A stretch of 35,130 nucleotides of DNA, taken from an uncultured Eubacteriales bacterium (GTDB taxonomy: Bacteria; Bacillota; Clostridia; Oscillospirales; Oscillospiraceae). Shown here one piece after another: positions 33,140-35,130 of this stretch (its first letter is position 1; each line of letters begins with the position of its first letter). Both the position numbers and the translations under genes were made by a program. The notes beneath the pieces are model-generated. The model was not told where the DNA came from. It saw only the letters and a list, made by a program, of their open reading frames with translations, and made no database searches. Location: assembly GCA_900550585.1 (NCBI GenBank), contig URST01000014.1, forward strand, positions 1 through 35,130, in the 5' to 3' direction.

Positions 33140-34312
33140 ATGACTGACAATATGATGCCTGAGCTGACCCTGACCCCGGATACCGACACCGCCGCTGCGG
33201 TGGCCGTGCCCGAGCTGACCCTGACCCCCGACGCGCCTGAGGTGCCGCAGGAGGAGGAAAAGAAGATCGAGCCTGTGGCCATGGACGAGAGCCTCCTGAC
33301 CGAGGAGGAGCGCAAGGCCGTGGACGCCTTCTCCCAGAAGATCGACATCCGCGACACCAATCAGGTGCTGCAGTACGGCGCCGCCGCACAGAAAAGCGTG
33401 GCGTCCTTCTCCGAGAACGCTCTGAACAACGTGCGCAACAAGGACATGGGCGAGATCGGCGAGGATCTGAGCCGCCTGGTGGTGGAGCTGAAGGGCTTCG
33501 GCGAGGACGAGGAGCGCAAGGGCCTGAAGGGTCTGTTCAAGAAGGCCGGCAACAAGCTGGAGGTCATGAAGGCCCAGTACAGCAAGGTGGAGGCCAATGT
33601 GGACAAGATCGCCCAGAATCTGGAGAACCATCAGATCACGCTGCTGAAGGACGTGGCCATGTTCGACCAGATGTATGAGCTGAACCTGAAGTATTACAAG
33701 GAGCTGACCATGTACATTCTGGCCGGCAAGAAGCGTCTGGCCGATGTCCGCGCCACCGAGGTGGAGGAGCTGCGCAAGAAGGCGGAGCAGTCCGGCCTTG
33801 CCGAGGACGCCCAGGCCTACAACGATCTGGTGAGCCTGTGCGACCGGTTCGAGAAGAAGCTCCACGATCTGGAGCTGACCCGCATGGTGTCCATCCAGAT
33901 GGGCCCCCAGACCCGCCTGCTGCAGAACAACGACACCCAGATGATCGAGAAGATCCAGTCCTCGCTGGTGAACACCATCCCGCTGTGGAAAAGCCAGATG
34001 GTGCTGGCGCTGGGTCTGGAGCACAGCCGTCAGGCCACTGCCGCCCAGAACGCGGTGACGGAGATGACCAACGAGCTGCTGAAGAAGAATGCCGATACCC
34101 TGAAGATGGGCACCATCGCCACCGCCAAGGAGGCCGAGCGCTCCATCGTGGACATCGAGACGCTGCAGCACACCAACCAGCAGCTGATCTCCACGCTGGA
34201 CGAGGTGGCCCGCATCCAGAAGGAGGGCGCCGCCAAGCGCAAGGAGGCGGAGGCCGAGCTGGGCCGCATCGAGGGCGAGCTGAAGCAGAAGCTGCTGGAG
34301 CTGCGGAGCTGA
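33140..34312 (+). CDS. Toxic anion resistance protein (TelA family)
   Basis: A 390-residue, mostly helical cytosolic protein of the TelA (KlaA) family, linked to tellurite and other toxic anion resistance. Conserved blocks are NLENHQITLLKDVAMFDQMYELN (about residues 155-177), LTMYILAGKKRLAD and QTRLLQNNDTQMIEKIQSSLVNTIPLWKSQM. The N-terminus carries a repeated PELTLTPD (residues 7-14 and 24-31) in an acidic disordered tail, probably a lineage extra. The C-terminus is a coiled coil with many Lys and Glu. AAAGGAA precedes the ATG. Heterologous function beyond the name is not established here. Confidence 0.9.
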   Translation: MTDNMMPELTLTPDTDTAAAVAVPELTLTPDAPEVPQEEEKKIEPVAMDESLLTEEERKAVDAFSQKIDIRDTNQVLQYGAAAQKSVASFSENALNNVRNKDMGEIGEDLSRLVVELKGFGEDEERKGLKGLFKKAGNKLEVMKAQYSKVEANVDKIAQNLENHQITLLKDVAMFDQMYELNLKYYKELTMYILAGKKRLADVRATEVEELRKKAEQSGLAEDAQAYNDLVSLCDRFEKKLHDLELTRMVSIQMGPQTRLLQNNDTQMIEKIQSSLVNTIPLWKSQMVLALGLEHSRQATAAQNAVTEMTNELLKKNADTLKMGTIATAKEAERSIVDIETLQHTNQQLISTLDEVARIQKEGAAKRKEAEAELGRIEGELKQKLLELRS

Positions 34313-34366
34313 TAAGAGAAACGGCTGCCGCCAGCCCGGCTCGGCCGGCGGCAAAAAGGAGTACCT

Positions 34367-35084
34367 ATGAAATTTTTTGAAAAGCGCGGCATCGCGCTGG
34401 CTGTGCTGGTGCTGGCCATCGCCGCCGCCGTGTTCATCGGACAGAGCCGCAGTAGCGGCTATATCGAGAACCAGCCGGTGACCCTGCCGGAGGTGCAGTA
34501 CCGCCAGTGGATCTGCGACGAGGCGGGGATGCTGTCCGACGCCACCAAGGACGCCATCCGGCAGTACAACGACAGCTGGGACAGCCGGTATTACGCCGTC
34601 ATCGCCGTGGCCACCGTGGACGATGTCACCGGCTGGACGCCGGAGGAGGCCGCCCAGAAGCTGGGCGCCGACTGGGGTCTGGCCGCCAACGACATGCTGC
34701 TGCTGATGGTGCGCGACGACGACTACTATGTGGCCTGCGGCGACAACGTGCTGGCAGTGCTGAACAGCTACGACACCATGCTGGCCCGGCTGAAGCAGGC
34801 CATCGAGGACCCCTACTACAACGGGGACTTTGACGGCGCGGCGCTGGCGTTCTACCGGCAGGCCGACGTGTTCTACGGGCAGGCCCAGCTGGGTGACAGC
34901 GGCGGCAGCACCGGCGACGCCAACTGGATGGCGCCTGCGCAGCCCGCCTCCGCCGGCGGCACCGACGTACTGGGCGTCATCCTGCTGATCGCGGCCATTT
35001 TTGTGGTGTGGATGCTGCTGGACGCCGTGCGGTATAACCGCTACCGGCGGCGGTACATCGTGGGTGCGCCGGTAAGCGTGGTGC
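34367..35084 (+). CDS. TPM-domain membrane protein, 3' end missing
   Basis: About 239 native codons remain before the contig ends. It has an N-terminal signal anchor (about residues 9-24) and an extracellular TPM domain beginning WICDEAGMLSDATKDAIRQYN, with YYAVIAVATVDD and LLLMVRDDDYYVACGDN. A Gly/Ser/Ala linker and a second membrane helix (GVILLIAAIFVVWMLLDAV) with a basic cytosolic tail follow. TPM (YgcG-type) proteins are linked to membrane repair and photosystem assembly elsewhere; here the link with TelA/XpaC is by operon. The start at 34367 has AAAAAGGAG 5 nt upstream. The frame stays open through the adapter, so any longer translation is artificial. Confidence 0.85.
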
Positions 35085-35130
35085 CTGTCTCTTATACACA
35101 TCTCCGAGCCCACGAGACAAGAGGCAATCT
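35085..35130 (+). other. Illumina Nextera adapter with i7 index (non-biological)
   Basis: 35085-35103 is the Tn5 mosaic end CTGTCTCTTATACACATCT, 35104-35118 is the Nextera read-2 adapter CCGAGCCCACGAGAC, 35119-35126 (AAGAGGCA) matches an i7 index sequence as I recall it (N711), and 35127-35130 begins the P7 flank. It is untrimmed sequencing adapter at a contig end. Confidence 0.98.

Noticed and set aside
32405..35113. A 902-codon minus-strand frame starting MGSEMCIRDR, opposite XpaC, TelA and TPM
   Set aside because: It begins in the sequencing adapter, is rich in His/Leu/Gln/Val typical of antisense reading of GC-rich genes, and has no domain. The plus-strand genes fully explain the region.

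Overview
The window is 35 kb of GC-rich, gene-dense DNA. It looks like a spore-forming, anaerobic Clostridia member, most likely Oscillospiraceae/Flavonifractor-like. The indicators are a sporulation sigma-K fragment, a group-B [FeFe]-hydrogenase, a GerMN lipoprotein, Gram-positive cell-surface genes (LTA-synthase-like protein, class B sortase, LCP, CpsBCD-type proteins), an FMN-riboswitch/ECF transporter and strong -10/-35 promoters with T-tailed hairpin terminators. The taxonomic placement is inferred from gene content only. The last 46 bases (35085-35130) are Illumina Nextera adapter, not genome, so the right edge is a contig end.

Left edge (1-555): the 3' end of a large serine recombinase gene runs directly into the 3' half of sigK. 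The recombinase stop codon lies inside the sequence AATGA, and the sigK frame resumes at that same AATGA. This is the right junction of a skin-like element, an intervening DNA that must be excised in the mother cell to rebuild sigK, as known from Bacillus subtilis and Clostridioides difficile. It is the most interesting feature of the window.

560-10.6 kb: a monomeric group-B [FeFe]-hydrogenase faces an LTA-synthase-family sulfatase across a shared terminator. Next comes dinB (DNA polymerase IV) with a possible LexA box, then a riboflavin ECF S-component behind an FMN riboswitch. A DUF2975/XRE pair with clustered operator-like half-sites follows, then a YpsA-like SLOG protein with a TSCPD protein, an RluA-type pseudouridine synthase and a D,D-carboxypeptidase.

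10.6-14.2 kb (+): a four-gene cluster of a ComEA-like helix-hairpin-helix protein, an OmpR-type response regulator, a histidine kinase and a GerMN lipoprotein. Most junctions are ATGA overlaps. The kinase has no standard start codon upstream of its first membrane helix.

14.2-22.7 kb (-): a coherent nutrient module. It holds an AfuA-like binding protein, a YesM-type kinase and a YesN/AraC-type regulator (an HptRSA-like sensor), then a second binding protein, an ATPase, a fused two-domain permease and a YihX-like HAD phosphatase. The combination suggests sensing, import and dephosphorylation of a phosphorylated sugar or similar organophosphate.

22.8-28.3 kb (+): a surface-assembly operon with a Wzz/CapA-like protein, BY-kinase, PHP phosphatase, class B sortase, a small sortase substrate with an SPQTG signal, an LCP protein and a VanZ-family protein. 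There are no glycosyltransferases.

28.3-35.08 kb: PepD-like dipeptidase and aminopeptidase P on the minus strand, then a DUF6512-like membrane protein, and an XpaC-TelA-TPM cluster that is cut by the contig end. No tRNA, rRNA, CRISPR array or insertion sequence was recognised.
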